Part shown: positions 1-9,278 of the stretch, in pieces
How positions within the stretch are numbered: the first letter of the stretch is position 1
Layout: the number at the start of each line of letters is the position of its first letter
Source: Acinetobacter sp. WU_MDCI_Axc73
GTDB taxonomy: Bacteria; Pseudomonadota; Gammaproteobacteria; Pseudomonadales; Moraxellaceae
Direction: 5' to 3'
Assembly (NCBI RefSeq): GCF_025562455.1
Contig: NZ_JAHPRO010000006.1
Location: 1-64,000 of the forward strand
Length of the DNA stretch: 64,000 nt
Notes under the pieces: generated by a model
Database searches by the model: none
Told to the model about the DNA's origin: nothing
The model's input: only the letters and a program-made list of their open reading frames with translations
Translations under genes and position numbers: made by a program

Positions 1-58
1 CCTCTTCGCGCTGATGGTAGTGTGGCGTTAGCCATGTGAGAGTAAGTCATCGCCAGCT
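1..58 (+). rRNA. rrf: 5S ribosomal RNA, 3' end (partial)
   Basis: The first bases match the conserved 3' half of bacterial 5S rRNA: the GATGGTAGTGTGG helix, GTGAGAGTAAGTCATCGCCAG and a CGCCAGC 3' terminus that would pair with the missing 5' end. A strong terminator follows at once, as expected at the end of an rRNA operon. The rest of the operon lies to the left of the window. The exact 3' end is uncertain by a few bases. Confidence 0.9.
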
Positions 59-67
59 TTTAAATTT

Positions 68-103
68 AAAACCCCCTCACCTTACGGTCAGGGGGGTTTT
101 TAT
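68..103 (+). terminator. rRNA operon terminator
   Basis: A GC-rich hairpin (ACCCCCTCACC, loop, GGTCAGGGGGGT) is followed by a run of five T. It sits about ten bases after the 5S 3' end, the position of a Rho-independent rRNA operon terminator. Confidence 0.85.
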
Positions 104-129
104 TCTAGACGGAAATGTAAGAATAAAGA

Positions 130-531
130 TTGAAAGTTGCGAATAGTTTATCGCTGACCCCTCAATTACAACAAGTAATTCGTTTATTGCAATTCTCAAG
201 TCTTGAGCTTGAACAAGAAATTCAGATTCAACTGAATAGTAATCCGTTGCTGGAAAAAATAGAAGATGAAGGTAGCACAGAAAGCCTAACTCATTTAGAA
301 AGCGATGATACTAATGATTTAACGCAAGATTTGAACGTTGATCACTTGCCTAATGATCTTCCACTCGATACAGATTGGGATGATGTTTATACGCATCATC
401 CACTCTCTGAAGATGATGAAGAACGGTACTTTCCTAAGCTGGTGCATTTGGCATCTCTTGGTGATGTGGAACAAGTCGAGCAATTATTGGCTGAGGGGAT
501 CAATCCTAATCAGACCATTGTATATAAGTAA
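130..531 (+). pseudogene. rpoN 5' fragment joined to an ankyrin-like tail
   Basis: Residues 1-80 (from a TTG at 130) look like the N-terminal activator-interacting region of sigma-54, with KVANSLSLTPQLQQVIRLLQ and the LELEQEI..QLNSNPLLE segment followed by an acidic stretch. RpoN is normally near 480 residues; here the core-binding and DNA-binding domains are missing. After about residue 95 the sequence becomes ankyrin-like (LVHLASLGDVEQVEQLLAEGINPN) and stops at 133 residues. In the same frame, an ATG at 115 is followed by stops at 118 and 124, so the normal start has decayed. I read this as a recombination remnant beside an rRNA operon. A short expressed protein is possible but has no clear ribosome site. 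The true rpoN should be elsewhere. Confidence 0.65.
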
Positions 532-540
532 TAGATAAAA

Positions 541-573
541 AGAAGCCCCATCATCCTGACAGGGCTTCTTTGT
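541..573 (+). terminator. Rho-independent terminator after the rpoN fragment
   Basis: A perfect 8-bp stem (AGAAGCCC / GGGCTTCT) with a 13-base loop is followed by a short T-rich tract, about 10 bases after the stop of the rpoN fragment. Between here and 729 I see no further gene. Confidence 0.7.
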
Positions 574-729
574 ATTCCGTTTATAGTGCTACAAATATCC
601 TATTTGTGGCCGCATCCTATGCATCTTATTATTTTCAATGAGACTTCCTGTCTCTGTATGTTTTAAAGAATAGATTAAATCTATTGATGCGACAATTCGT
701 CAATAACGACGATATATGTAAGTTTTAGC

Positions 730-1278
730 TTACACAGAATTTTTTTGATATTTTTTGAGTTTCTGTACCAAATCGATTAGTGCTTTTTCTTCAAATTCAT
801 TGGCTTCAAAGGTTTCTCCTTTATTACGTTTGAAGATATCTCGAATCTCAATCACTGCATTAGGATCAATCATATTCAAACTTGAGGTGACTTGGCGAAT
901 TTGTCCAACCGAATTTGAACCATAGGTCACTCCGTAGCTAATAAATGAGGCTGGTTTCCCACTCCATTCTTTGCCCAAATAATCCAATGCATTTTTAAGC
1001 GCGGGGCTATAACCGTGATTGTATTCAGGACTAATAAAAATAAAGGCATCTGCCTGAGCAATTTTATCTGCCCATTCTTGTTGTTTGGGCTGGTCGTAAA
1101 TACCCGTGGCAGGAGGATGACTACCTGCAAAAAGTGCTAAATCCCATTGTTTTAAATCGATCAGTTCAACTTGAATAGAATTTTGATGATGCTGGTTTAA
1201 GTAATCAAAAACCCAGTTTGCGACTTTGATCGCGGTGCGGCCCTCACGGATACTTCCAACAATAATATAAATGCGCAT
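730..1278 (-). CDS. NAD(P)H-dependent FMN reductase family protein
   Basis: This 182-residue flavodoxin-like protein should reduce FMN or a small acceptor (quinone, azo compound or chromate) with NAD(P)H in the cytoplasm. Visible marks are the N-terminal phosphate-binding loop GSIREGRTA (about residues 8-16), the FISPEYNHGYSPALKNALDYL segment near the middle that is diagnostic of the FMN_red family, and the following SYGV.YGS loop. Length is normal. The ATG is preceded by GGAAT. It stands alone between the rpoN remnant and tagX. The physiological substrate cannot be read from sequence. It could in principle serve the flavin-dependent monooxygenases in this window, but it is not next to them. 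Confidence 0.8.
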   Translation of the reverse strand: MRIYIIVGSIREGRTAIKVANWVFDYLNQHHQNSIQVELIDLKQWDLALFAGSHPPATGIYDQPKQQEWADKIAQADAFIFISPEYNHGYSPALKNALDYLGKEWSGKPASFISYGVTYGSNSVGQIRQVTSSLNMIDPNAVIEIRDIFKRNKGETFEANEFEEKALIDLVQKLKKYQKNSV

Positions 1279-1348
1279 GTTTATTCCAAAATTATAATGT
1301 CACTTAGCAGTTAATCAATCTACAGTAGATTTGAACAGTAGAGCTTTG

Positions 1349-2305
1349 TTATAAATTTAAGTTATTTACTTTCATTTCTGCTTCAGCCAGTAGTCGATCT
1401 GCCATTTCTTTGGTCTTTTTCAAACCTGGCATGCGGTATTCAGTATGTCCATAGTCTTGAATCGATTTCCAACGGCCACCCCAAGTTAGACCGACCGATT
1501 CAGCGACTTCACCATACAATTGATAGCCACGCATCGCCCATGGATCACGTTCAGTAATGACCACTTTACCGTTACGCTTGAAGGCTACATCGGCGGCTAA
1601 ACCAAATTGGTGATAACTCTGATAACCACGTGCACGTGTTGTATTAGGATTACCTGAAAGGAGGTTTTGACGTGCCGGACTACGATAACCTTCGAGTAGA
1701 ACCAGTTCGTAGCCATAACGCTCTTTCATGAGTTTAAAGACCATGAGCAAACGTTGTTTATAGCGTGGATGCATTTTATCCCACTTCCGATCAATCAACT
1801 GGTCGTCTAGTGAACCATGATGATGTAGAGATTCGAGTTGTGATGCCTGAATCGACTGATTATTTTGAGCCTGATATTGTTGTTCAAGCTGATTGGCTTC
1901 AACGATGGCAGCTTCAACCAGAGACTCATCCACTTCAGGGGGAGGGGTTAAAATTTCTCCATTTAAAAGCGTGTAAATTTGTGGATCAACTTCTTTTAAA
2001 TATTCAGCTTCTATGTGTGTTGGTCGAATAGGGCGTGTAAAAGCAAATACCATAACACTGGCAAATAGGAAAAAACCAGCAATTAAAATCCACCATTGTT
2101 GTACATGCCAGTGCGATTGAAGTCTTTCAGGTGCAGAAGCGTGATGGATATGCTCTGCAAAACTCTTTACCTGATTTAGCTTTTGTTTACTTTGTGGTAA
2201 TACACTTTGTAATGAATTTAAAAGCTTTTGACGTAATTCATAGGACATCAGACAGGCTAAAGCGAGAGCAAGCCCGAAAAAGCAAATCAAAACGAGCAGA
2301 ATCAT
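1349..2305 (-). CDS. tagX: T6SS-associated membrane peptidoglycan peptidase TagX
   Basis: A 318-residue protein with an N-terminal hydrophobic segment (residues 1-20), a second membrane segment near residues 71-90 (WWILIAGFFLFASVMVFAF) and a C-terminal VanY/D-Ala-D-Ala carboxypeptidase-like M15 domain. Zinc-site features are seen: SYHQFGLAADVAF (His...Asp) and GHTEYRMPG near the C-terminus. In Acinetobacter, TagX is reported as an L,D-endopeptidase that opens peptidoglycan so the T6SS envelope complex can assemble. It is the last gene of the leftward T6SS operon, 9 bp after the preceding gene. Function is assigned by family and position. Confidence 0.85.
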   Translation of the reverse strand: MILLVLICFFGLALALACLMSYELRQKLLNSLQSVLPQSKQKLNQVKSFAEHIHHASAPERLQSHWHVQQWWILIAGFFLFASVMVFAFTRPIRPTHIEAEYLKEVDPQIYTLLNGEILTPPPEVDESLVEAAIVEANQLEQQYQAQNNQSIQASQLESLHHHGSLDDQLIDRKWDKMHPRYKQRLLMVFKLMKERYGYELVLLEGYRSPARQNLLSGNPNTTRARGYQSYHQFGLAADVAFKRNGKVVITERDPWAMRGYQLYGEVAESVGLTWGGRWKSIQDYGHTEYRMPGLKKTKEMADRLLAEAEMKVNNLNL

Positions 2306-2314
2306 GAAAGCTGT

Positions 2315-2890
2315 TTACTGTACTTCAAAAGGTTTTCGAGTGACTTCAATTTCGACAGAAGCGTGTGGAATCTCAATTTTTTCTGCCGGAGCAACCATTT
2401 TTTTATCCATCTGAACTGCTTTTTTTTTCGATTCAATCGTTATAGGTTGGGAGGTTGCTTTTATTGTAGGTATAGGCTTTTGTGTGGGTGCTGGAGCCTT
2501 GGTGACTTCAAATGGGGAAACACGTGCAGCAGCAGGAGCATGTTGGAATAACTTACTCAAATCACTGTCTTTCGGCTGTTGGATTGTTTCATCATCATCT
2601 GATTCATGCAGTGCTGATGCATGCTCTTGCTTAGAATGTGAATGATCTGCAGTATGCTCAGCATTTATAGTTTGTTGAGTGATCTCAGTATGGTCGTCAG
2701 CCGCTGAAGTCACATCTATGCTTAAATTGGTATTTTCATGGATATTCGAACTTTTGATAAACATCATAAATACGAAAATACTGACCAATATTCCAGCTAA
2801 AAAACCACCCAAAACCAGTACAGTTGGTGGTAGCGTTTTCTTTTTGTGATTTTGTAGGATGCGAATTGATGTTGGTTTATCTTGAGCCAT
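2315..2890 (-). CDS. T6SS-locus single-pass membrane protein, His- and Pro/Lys-rich
   Basis: About 191 residues. A basic cytoplasmic N-terminus leads into one transmembrane helix at about residues 23-46 (VLVLGGFLAGILVSIFVFMMF). The remainder is a low-complexity periplasmic region, first rich in His and acidic residues (HTADHSHSKQEHASALHES), then rich in Pro, Lys and Ala. No catalytic domain is recognised. It lies between tssL and tagX with short gaps, so it is co-expressed with the secretion apparatus. One of the Acinetobacter asa genes occupies this kind of position, but I cannot assign the letter. The start is chosen as MAQDKP; an in-frame ATG six bases upstream is equally possible. Confidence 0.65.
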   Translation of the reverse strand: MAQDKPTSIRILQNHKKKTLPPTVLVLGGFLAGILVSIFVFMMFIKSSNIHENTNLSIDVTSAADDHTEITQQTINAEHTADHSHSKQEHASALHESDDDETIQQPKDSDLSKLFQHAPAAARVSPFEVTKAPAPTQKPIPTIKATSQPITIESKKKAVQMDKKMVAPAEKIEIPHASVEIEVTRKPFEVQ

Positions 2891-2899
2891 ATGCATTCA

Positions 2900-3706
2900 C
2901 TAAGGCAAGTAAATCGTAATGTGAGCTTCTTCAACAGGAGCCGAAATTATGTTCTCATAAGGTGCCAATGTATGTGTAGTCTGATTGGAAAGCACATAAC
3001 GCAAGCCAGCAAAACTGAGTAAGGCAAACAATAAAAGAAAAATCAGAATCCAGAAGAATGGTAATTCGCCATGAATAATGTGTTTAATTTGATCTGGAAT
3101 CGCAACAAAAGGGGAAAAAGCCGCTTTTTTTCCTTTGAGATAATCAATTTCATCACCAACACGTGCCACGAGATGATTTAAACTTTCAATAGATTCAATA
3201 CGATACTTTCCTTGAAAACCTAAAAGTAAGCAGTAATGGAAAACTTCAAGTGCAGCAAGGCGATCTTTTCCGCGGCTACGTAATTGTTCTAAAATTTCAA
3301 AAAAACGATAGCCTGCTAGTTGAGAACCAAATAGGCTAAGTTGTAAAGGACTAATTAACCATGCATTTTGGAGATTAAAATAACTAGGGTCTTGTTGTGT
3401 GACAATGGTTTCATCTAATAATGCACAAAACGCGTATTTTGCATCATGAATATCATCAGTAGAAAAATGTAATTTCTTGGCTTGTTGTTCAAATCGATTG
3501 AGCAAATCAAGAATTTTTTCGCGAAATTCATTGATGTCAGAAGGGACGTATTGATTACGAATTAAAAACACGATGTAAAATCCATCATGTAGCAAATCGA
3601 CCAGATTAATGGTCTGGGCTTTACTTTGACTTTGGGCTGGAGGTGTAAGTCCACCGCCAATTTTTCCATCGTCAAATAGAGAGGGTGCACCTGTTGATTG
3701 AGTCAT
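2900..3706 (-). CDS. tssL: T6SS inner-membrane protein TssL (DotU/IcmH family)
   Basis: A 268-residue DotU-family protein. Residues 33-180 form the cytoplasmic helical domain, with FREKILDLLNRFE, the AKYAFCALLDETIV signature and the FFEILEQL / LEVFHYCLLLGFQGKY segment. A single C-terminal transmembrane helix follows near residues 218-237 (FFWILIFLLLFALLSFAG). TssL forms the membrane complex with TssM and contacts the baseplate. No peptidoglycan-binding domain is fused to it, so wall anchoring must come from another protein such as TagN. It is 12 bp downstream of tssK. Confidence 0.93.
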   Translation of the reverse strand: MTQSTGAPSLFDDGKIGGGLTPPAQSQSKAQTINLVDLLHDGFYIVFLIRNQYVPSDINEFREKILDLLNRFEQQAKKLHFSTDDIHDAKYAFCALLDETIVTQQDPSYFNLQNAWLISPLQLSLFGSQLAGYRFFEILEQLRSRGKDRLAALEVFHYCLLLGFQGKYRIESIESLNHLVARVGDEIDYLKGKKAAFSPFVAIPDQIKHIIHGELPFFWILIFLLLFALLSFAGLRYVLSNQTTHTLAPYENIISAPVEEAHITIYLP

Positions 3707-3718
3707 CTTTTCTCCTCC

Positions 3719-5083
3719 TTATGCATTTATCACAGCAATCAGTTCGATACTGATATCCTGAAAACCAGCAGGAACATAAATACAAATCGACTCTGATTCC
3801 AGCATACGTTGGTACAGTTCATGATGAGGTTCAACTTCGAAATAACTAACTCCCGAACGAACTGGAATGGCAGTAGGCACTTGCATCAGGTGATGTAAAG
3901 GAATCGCAGGTAAGGCGGCAACGACACGTTGTTCAACATCGAGAGTACTCCCGACTTTAAAGCGTAATGGTACAATTTGAACGAGTTCATGCGTTTGCAT
4001 CATGCTACTAGAAACCGCGATATAAAGACGACTATCTCGAGTAATTTTGTCTGATTCCAGACTACCTAACCAATAAGATGGACGAATCTCTTTAAGCGCG
4101 ATACTAATATAACGACTGGAAATAATGGTATCGAGTAAATCACGCAAAATCATATCCAGTTGCTGGAAACTATCTTGCAACTGGTGATGACGATATTGAG
4201 GAAGTTGATCGACATCGTATGCAGTAGAGAAGGTTAACAATGAACCCGTTAGGCGGAGTAATTCGAAAAATAGACGCTCAGGATGAATCTGTGGATTTTG
4301 CAATACATGATTTAAAGTAGCATGCGCAGTATTTAATGCATTGACCAGCCAAAATGAGACAATATCGCCAGAACGGAACTCAATCAGTTTTTGTTCATTT
4401 TCACGATTATTGGTTTGAATAGTTTTGATTTTGGCTCGAATCACATTCAACGTGCGTTTCAAATTTGAAGTAAGCGACTCTGAACCTTCAATATGCAGCA
4501 ATGGAGGGATAAATTTACGATCTAGTTCAAAAGAGCCTGAGCTATGCCGTTTAATTTGACCAATCGGCAGATATAAAAAACCATCAAGATCGTGTTGGGG
4601 ATCAAGTGTTGAATCGAATAATTTAAATTCTGCACGACGTCTTAATAAACTAATATCAGCAGGACTGGCATTGGTAAATAAATCATGCGTTTGCATTAGA
4701 TAGCTATGATAACGACCCATTTGGGTATTCTCATCAAAGGTAATATTCTGTTTATTGGCCTGTAACAGTGGTAAAGCCAGATAAATTCGCATTTCACCAC
4801 GAAGATTTAAGTCATCCAGTAAAATGGGTTCAGGTAGCAAATCCTGCGCAGGCGCTTGATAAATTTCGCCATCTTGCCAAATCATATCTACGTTTTCGAG
4901 TGCCAGAACATGCATGCCAAGTTGATTTTCATCAAAACGCAACTGCTTGATTCCATACGCAAAGGCGATAGTGCTACGAATCGTATGATTTAGACGTTGC
5001 TCATGATAACTGTCTTGTACCTGAAAATGCTGAGGTCGTAAAAATAAGCCTTCACCCCAAAGTATTTTTTCTGCTTTAAACAT
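3719..5083 (-). CDS. tssK: T6SS baseplate subunit TssK
   Basis: A 454-residue protein of the TssK/VasE family. The N-terminus KILWGEGLFLRPQHFQVQD is the family hallmark, the LLRLTGSLLTFS segment falls in the middle, and the C-terminal domain that contacts the membrane complex ends with a VPAGFQD segment. TssK joins the tail baseplate to TssL/TssM. Its length is normal for the family. It lies 17 bp after tssA and 12 bp before tssL on the same strand, in the usual Acinetobacter order tssH-tssA-tssK-tssL. Confidence 0.95.
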   Translation of the reverse strand: MFKAEKILWGEGLFLRPQHFQVQDSYHEQRLNHTIRSTIAFAYGIKQLRFDENQLGMHVLALENVDMIWQDGEIYQAPAQDLLPEPILLDDLNLRGEMRIYLALPLLQANKQNITFDENTQMGRYHSYLMQTHDLFTNASPADISLLRRRAEFKLFDSTLDPQHDLDGFLYLPIGQIKRHSSGSFELDRKFIPPLLHIEGSESLTSNLKRTLNVIRAKIKTIQTNNRENEQKLIEFRSGDIVSFWLVNALNTAHATLNHVLQNPQIHPERLFFELLRLTGSLLTFSTAYDVDQLPQYRHHQLQDSFQQLDMILRDLLDTIISSRYISIALKEIRPSYWLGSLESDKITRDSRLYIAVSSSMMQTHELVQIVPLRFKVGSTLDVEQRVVAALPAIPLHHLMQVPTAIPVRSGVSYFEVEPHHELYQRMLESESICIYVPAGFQDISIELIAVINA

Positions 5084-5100
5084 AAGATGATTACCAACCC

Positions 5101-6201
5101 TTATTCATATTCATTTTTAGGTTGTACACCTAATGTTTCTTGAACCATCTGCAAAGGATGTTCTTCTTTAATGACCTGTGTGAGCCATTCATGTAGCGGC
5201 ATTTGGCTCCACTTAATGGTTTTTTGCAGCATATAGCTGACAGGACTATGCGGCTCATTGGTCTGAAAATAATCTGCAATTTCCTGTAAAACCTTCATGG
5301 CCTGTTCCCGATTTGCCAAATGGTTTTGCAACTGTGGTTGAAAAACGGCTTGATTCGAAGTCATGGTTGGCTGTGCCATAGCAGGTTCCATAAGGGGGGA
5401 AGTGCCAGAAAGGAGTTGAGGTTCTGTTTCATTCGGGATCGCAGATACAAACGCATCTGCTTTATAAATTTTTCTTAAAGTCTGGTGAATATCATTTAAA
5501 TTTGAATCGATATTGGCAAAACTAGGGGCATCTAAACCCATTAATTCATCCAAAACTGTTTTTAATGTTTGCCAGTGTTGTAAAACTTCGCAAAAGGCTT
5601 GATAGTTTTGATGGTGAAAGCTTTTCGACGTATTAAACAAAGCTTGATCAAACTGTTCAAGCTCAGATACATAATCTTGCTGATCATATTCATCGGTCTG
5701 TTTGCGTCGAATATTTTGATGATAAAGAAAATTTTCGTAATCCAATAAATGATAAAATGGCGCAGTATTGATGAGTGCCACTTTTTTAATCAATGAAGGC
5801 AACTGATTGATGAAACCTTGTAGAAGACCAATTCGCTGATCGAGGTCATCTTCTTCAATTTCAGGGTGGATGCTCAACCAGTATTGATTTAATAGACGAT
5901 GACTTAACTCAAGACCTGCGGATACTCCGTTAAAACCAGACTGGTTTGACCAGGCTTCAGTTAGCCACGTTAAAAGACGAATATCTTTACTTTTTTCACG
6001 CATTACTTGTGTAGCCGTACTAGCGACCAGATCCCAGTCCGCTAGTTTGCGTTCAGTGACCCAGTCACCTTGTTCCAGCAAAGTATCATCCTGCGTACGT
6101 GCTTTTTTAATCAAATGAAATTCATTCGAAAATGAATAATCATCTCCACACGGGTTTTGCGCTGCAATCGGTTCAAGTAAGGGTGAAATGTCGATACTCA
6201 T
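5101..6201 (-). CDS. tssA: T6SS tail-assembly protein TssA
   Basis: A 366-residue protein with an ImpA_N domain over roughly residues 1-130. The typical start LLEPIAAQNPCGDDYSF is followed by the DWDLVASTATQVMREKSKDIRLLTWL segment. The C-terminus contains the short EPHSPVSYMLQKTIKWSQMPLHEWL helix common in TssA proteins. TssA coordinates sheath and tube polymerisation at the baseplate or distal tail end. It is 16 bp downstream of tssH and 17 bp upstream of tssK. Confidence 0.9.
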   Translation of the reverse strand: MSIDISPLLEPIAAQNPCGDDYSFSNEFHLIKKARTQDDTLLEQGDWVTERKLADWDLVASTATQVMREKSKDIRLLTWLTEAWSNQSGFNGVSAGLELSHRLLNQYWLSIHPEIEEDDLDQRIGLLQGFINQLPSLIKKVALINTAPFYHLLDYENFLYHQNIRRKQTDEYDQQDYVSELEQFDQALFNTSKSFHHQNYQAFCEVLQHWQTLKTVLDELMGLDAPSFANIDSNLNDIHQTLRKIYKADAFVSAIPNETEPQLLSGTSPLMEPAMAQPTMTSNQAVFQPQLQNHLANREQAMKVLQEIADYFQTNEPHSPVSYMLQKTIKWSQMPLHEWLTQVIKEEHPLQMVQETLGVQPKNEYE

Positions 6202-6217
6202 ATCCTGTCGCTACTCT

Positions 6218-8902
6218 CTACACTTCAGTGGCTTTAGTTTTTTTGGTAGTACGTTTTTGGGGCATTTTCTTTAAGATAGGGTCAATTAAATAGAAGATTT
6301 CATCTTCTTTGACATCTATGACGATCTGTTGAGGTAACTGTTGTTCTGCCAGTGCTGTTAGAATTTCAGTGGCTAGCGCTGGTAAAACGGTCGCATTTAA
6401 AATATGGTCAACATTCCGCGCACCACTGTCCACTTCTGTGCAGCGGCTTAGTAATAATTCAATTAAATCATCTGAATAAGTCACTTGAGTTTTATATTGT
6501 TTCTCAATTCTGGCGGTAACCTTGGTTAATTTGTGTTGAATGATTTCGACCAATAGATCATCGTGAAGTGGGAAATAAGGAACAATCCGCATACGACCTA
6601 AAAAGGCAGGTTTAAACTGCTGATAAAGACTAGGTTTCAGGTGATCGATTAACTCTTCTGCACTCGGCCATTGATCAACAGGCTGATTTAAACAAGCCTG
6701 CATGATGACACTTGAACCTGTATTTGAGGTCAACAAAATCGTGGTGTTTTTAAAGTCAATAACACGACCTTCACCATCTTCCAGTGTACCTTTATCAAAG
6801 ACTTGATAAAATAATTCCTGTACATCACTATGCGCTTTTTCGATTTCGTCCAATAACACCACACTGTATGGATTTCGTCGTACTGCTTCGGTTAAAACAC
6901 CGCCCTGACCATAACCGACATAGCCAGGAGGTGCACCTTTTAAAGATGAAACGGTATGCGCTTCTTGATATTCAGACATATTGATCGTAATTAAGTGCTG
7001 TTCACCACCATATAATTCTTCGGCCAGAGTGAGAGCAGTTTCTGTTTTACCTACGCCGCTTGGTCCCACCAATAAGAAAACACCTTGTGGTTTATTTGGA
7101 TCTTCCAACTTGGCTTTTGAGGTCTTGATCTCTTGTACCAATTGATGCAGTGCATAATCTTGTCCCATCACACGTTTGCACAGTTGATTTTCTAAATTAA
7201 GAATTTGTTTGATTTCATCACTGACCATATTTCCGACTGGAATTCCAGTCCAATCGGAAATAATTTCGTTGATAATTCTTGAATTAACTCGTTCAAAAAC
7301 CAAAGGTTCTTGCGCTTGTAAGCAAATTAACTGTTCTCGTAATGCAGCAATTTTTTCTTTATTTGTCGTTTCATCTGAATCAGACAGTGTTTCTAATGAT
7401 TGAATTTCGCGGACCAGTTTCAGTTCTTGTTGCCAACGTACATAGGTCGCCTCAATATCTTGCTGTAATTGATAGATTTTTTGTTGGAGTGCAGCTAGGC
7501 GTTCATGGTGAATCGGAATATTGCGATGCTCATTTTCTAAAATGTGTTGTTCAAGTTTGAGATTATGCTGCTGTGTTTGCAGTTGATCCAACTTAACGGG
7601 TTGTGAACTTTGGGTCAATGCCACTCGGGCTGCTGCGGTATCCAGAACACTAATGGCTTTGTCTGGAAGTTGCCGCCCACTGATGTAACGATGTGAGGCA
7701 TGTACCGCAGTGACAATTGCTTCATCATCAATATGTAAATTAAAGTGTTGTTGCATGACTGGGATCATGACTCGCAGCATATCTACAGCTACATCTTCGC
7801 TCGGCTCTTCAACTTTGATCACCTGAAAACGACGGCTTAAAGCAGCATCTTTTTCAAAATATTGTTTATATTCTGCCCAAGTTGTCGCTGCAATCGTACG
7901 TAATTCACCACGCGCCAGCGCAGGTTTGAGTAAATTGGCAGCATCATTTTGGCCTGCCTGCCCACCCGCACCAATCAACGTATGGGCTTCATCAATAAAT
8001 AAAATAATCGGATGAGTTGAGTTCTGAACTTCCTGAATGACTTGTTTTAAGCGATTTTCAAACTCACCTTTGACACTTGCCCCAGCCTGTAACAGACCCA
8101 AGTCGAGCATATGTAAATGCACATTTTTAAGTGCTTCTGGGACTAAGCCTTGTGAGATTTTCAGCGCAAGCCCCTCGACCACAGCTGTTTTCCCTACACC
8201 AGGTTCACCTGTCAAAATAGGATTATTTTGACGACGACGCATCAAAATATCTAACATCAAACGAATCTCATATTCTCGTCCGATGACTGGATCTATCTTA
8301 CCTGATTGAGCTTTTTCAGTGAGATTGATGGTGTATTGATCCAAAGCAGATGTTTTTAATTTTGTTGGTGTTGGCACAATCGCAGACGAACCTGAAAGTT
8401 CTGTTCCTTCATGTTTCATAGGAGTTTGTTCATTACTATTGGTACAGATTTCCAGAAATTTATGTTTCATGGAATCAATTGGAAATTGTTCAAATAAACT
8501 TGAAGCACGAAACGCGATTTGCTGTAAATCGGCAGCAGTTAATAAGGCTACCAGTAAATGGCCACTGCGGATAATTGGATCTTGTTCTGCAGAAGCCAAT
8601 AACCATGCTTGCTCTAATAATCTGACAATGGATGTTGAAAAAATCGGTGTTCGATTATTGCCTTTCGGTATGTGCGTAAGTGTTTCTTTCAAATCTTTGA
8701 TTAAAGACGAAGAAGATATTTTGTATTTTTTTAGTAAAATTTGTATGTCATTTTTTTCTGGCTGCGTGATTAATTCTAAAAATAAATGCTCAATTTCGAT
8801 TTCATAATTCTGAAGATTAATACAGGAATTCGCTGATTTTTCTAAAGCATTCCGTGTGATAGGTGATAATTTTTTAATTAAAATTTTTAAACTATTCATC
8901 AT
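6218..8902 (-). CDS. tssH: T6SS sheath-disassembly ATPase TssH (ClpV)
   Basis: A Clp/Hsp100 AAA+ ATPase of about 894 residues that recycles contracted TssB/TssC sheaths. It has an N-terminal Clp-N repeat (residues 1-160), a first AAA+ domain with Walker A GEPGVGKT and Walker B ILFIDEAHTL, a coiled middle domain (about residues 425-530), and a second AAA+ domain with Walker A GPSGVGKTE and Walker B VVLLDEIEKAH. Two adjacent ATGs (8902 and 8899) are both plausible, while a TTG at 8911 has weaker support. It is the first gene of the leftward operon and diverges from asaA. Confidence 0.95.
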   Translation of the reverse strand: MMNSLKILIKKLSPITRNALEKSANSCINLQNYEIEIEHLFLELITQPEKNDIQILLKKYKISSSSLIKDLKETLTHIPKGNNRTPIFSTSIVRLLEQAWLLASAEQDPIIRSGHLLVALLTAADLQQIAFRASSLFEQFPIDSMKHKFLEICTNSNEQTPMKHEGTELSGSSAIVPTPTKLKTSALDQYTINLTEKAQSGKIDPVIGREYEIRLMLDILMRRRQNNPILTGEPGVGKTAVVEGLALKISQGLVPEALKNVHLHMLDLGLLQAGASVKGEFENRLKQVIQEVQNSTHPIILFIDEAHTLIGAGGQAGQNDAANLLKPALARGELRTIAATTWAEYKQYFEKDAALSRRFQVIKVEEPSEDVAVDMLRVMIPVMQQHFNLHIDDEAIVTAVHASHRYISGRQLPDKAISVLDTAAARVALTQSSQPVKLDQLQTQQHNLKLEQHILENEHRNIPIHHERLAALQQKIYQLQQDIEATYVRWQQELKLVREIQSLETLSDSDETTNKEKIAALREQLICLQAQEPLVFERVNSRIINEIISDWTGIPVGNMVSDEIKQILNLENQLCKRVMGQDYALHQLVQEIKTSKAKLEDPNKPQGVFLLVGPSGVGKTETALTLAEELYGGEQHLITINMSEYQEAHTVSSLKGAPPGYVGYGQGGVLTEAVRRNPYSVVLLDEIEKAHSDVQELFYQVFDKGTLEDGEGRVIDFKNTTILLTSNTGSSVIMQACLNQPVDQWPSAEELIDHLKPSLYQQFKPAFLGRMRIVPYFPLHDDLLVEIIQHKLTKVTARIEKQYKTQVTYSDDLIELLLSRCTEVDSGARNVDHILNATVLPALATEILTALAEQQLPQQIVIDVKEDEIFYLIDPILKKMPQKRTTKKTKATEV

Positions 8903-9278
8903 CAATCTCAATATTTTCTGAATATAAAATCTGGGGAAATAAAATGGAAAGCCAGATATTTTTTTTATAACAAAATTTATTTTTTGATTAAAATCAAAAA
9001 GATAAATTGTTTCTAAAGCTTTTACGTTAGCTATTTTACATAAAAAAAATACTATTGGATAGTGACTATTTTTAGATATTAAACCAGATTTACGTGATTT
9101 TTATTATTTTGTTTATTTAAATTAAAATAAATAGACAGATTAGTCTTGACTAACCAAGTATGTTTTTTGTTAGAATCACGTCGATTGAAATAGTAGTGAT
9201 ATAAATTGATAGGCATAGGGTCACTGAGAATAATGCATGCCTTGTCAATTATAATTCTAAATAATGAAGAGGCATATT
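8903..9278. promoter_or_regulatory. Divergent promoter region between the two T6SS operons
   Basis: About 375 bp of very A+T-rich DNA between tssH (leftward) and asaA (rightward), with no credible gene. For the rightward unit a perfect -10 hexamer TATAAT lies at 9250-9255. A transcript from about 9262 would have a leader of only about 17 bases carrying AAGAGG. I see no good -35. A+T-rich regions like this are typical H-NS targets, and H-NS silencing of T6SS is known in Acinetobacter, but no specific site can be named. Confidence 0.5.

Noticed and set aside
730..1278. ssuE as identity of the FMN reductase-like gene
   Set aside because: It is of the general FMN_red family and lies about 39 kb from ssuD with no shared control seen; a specific SsuE call is not supported.
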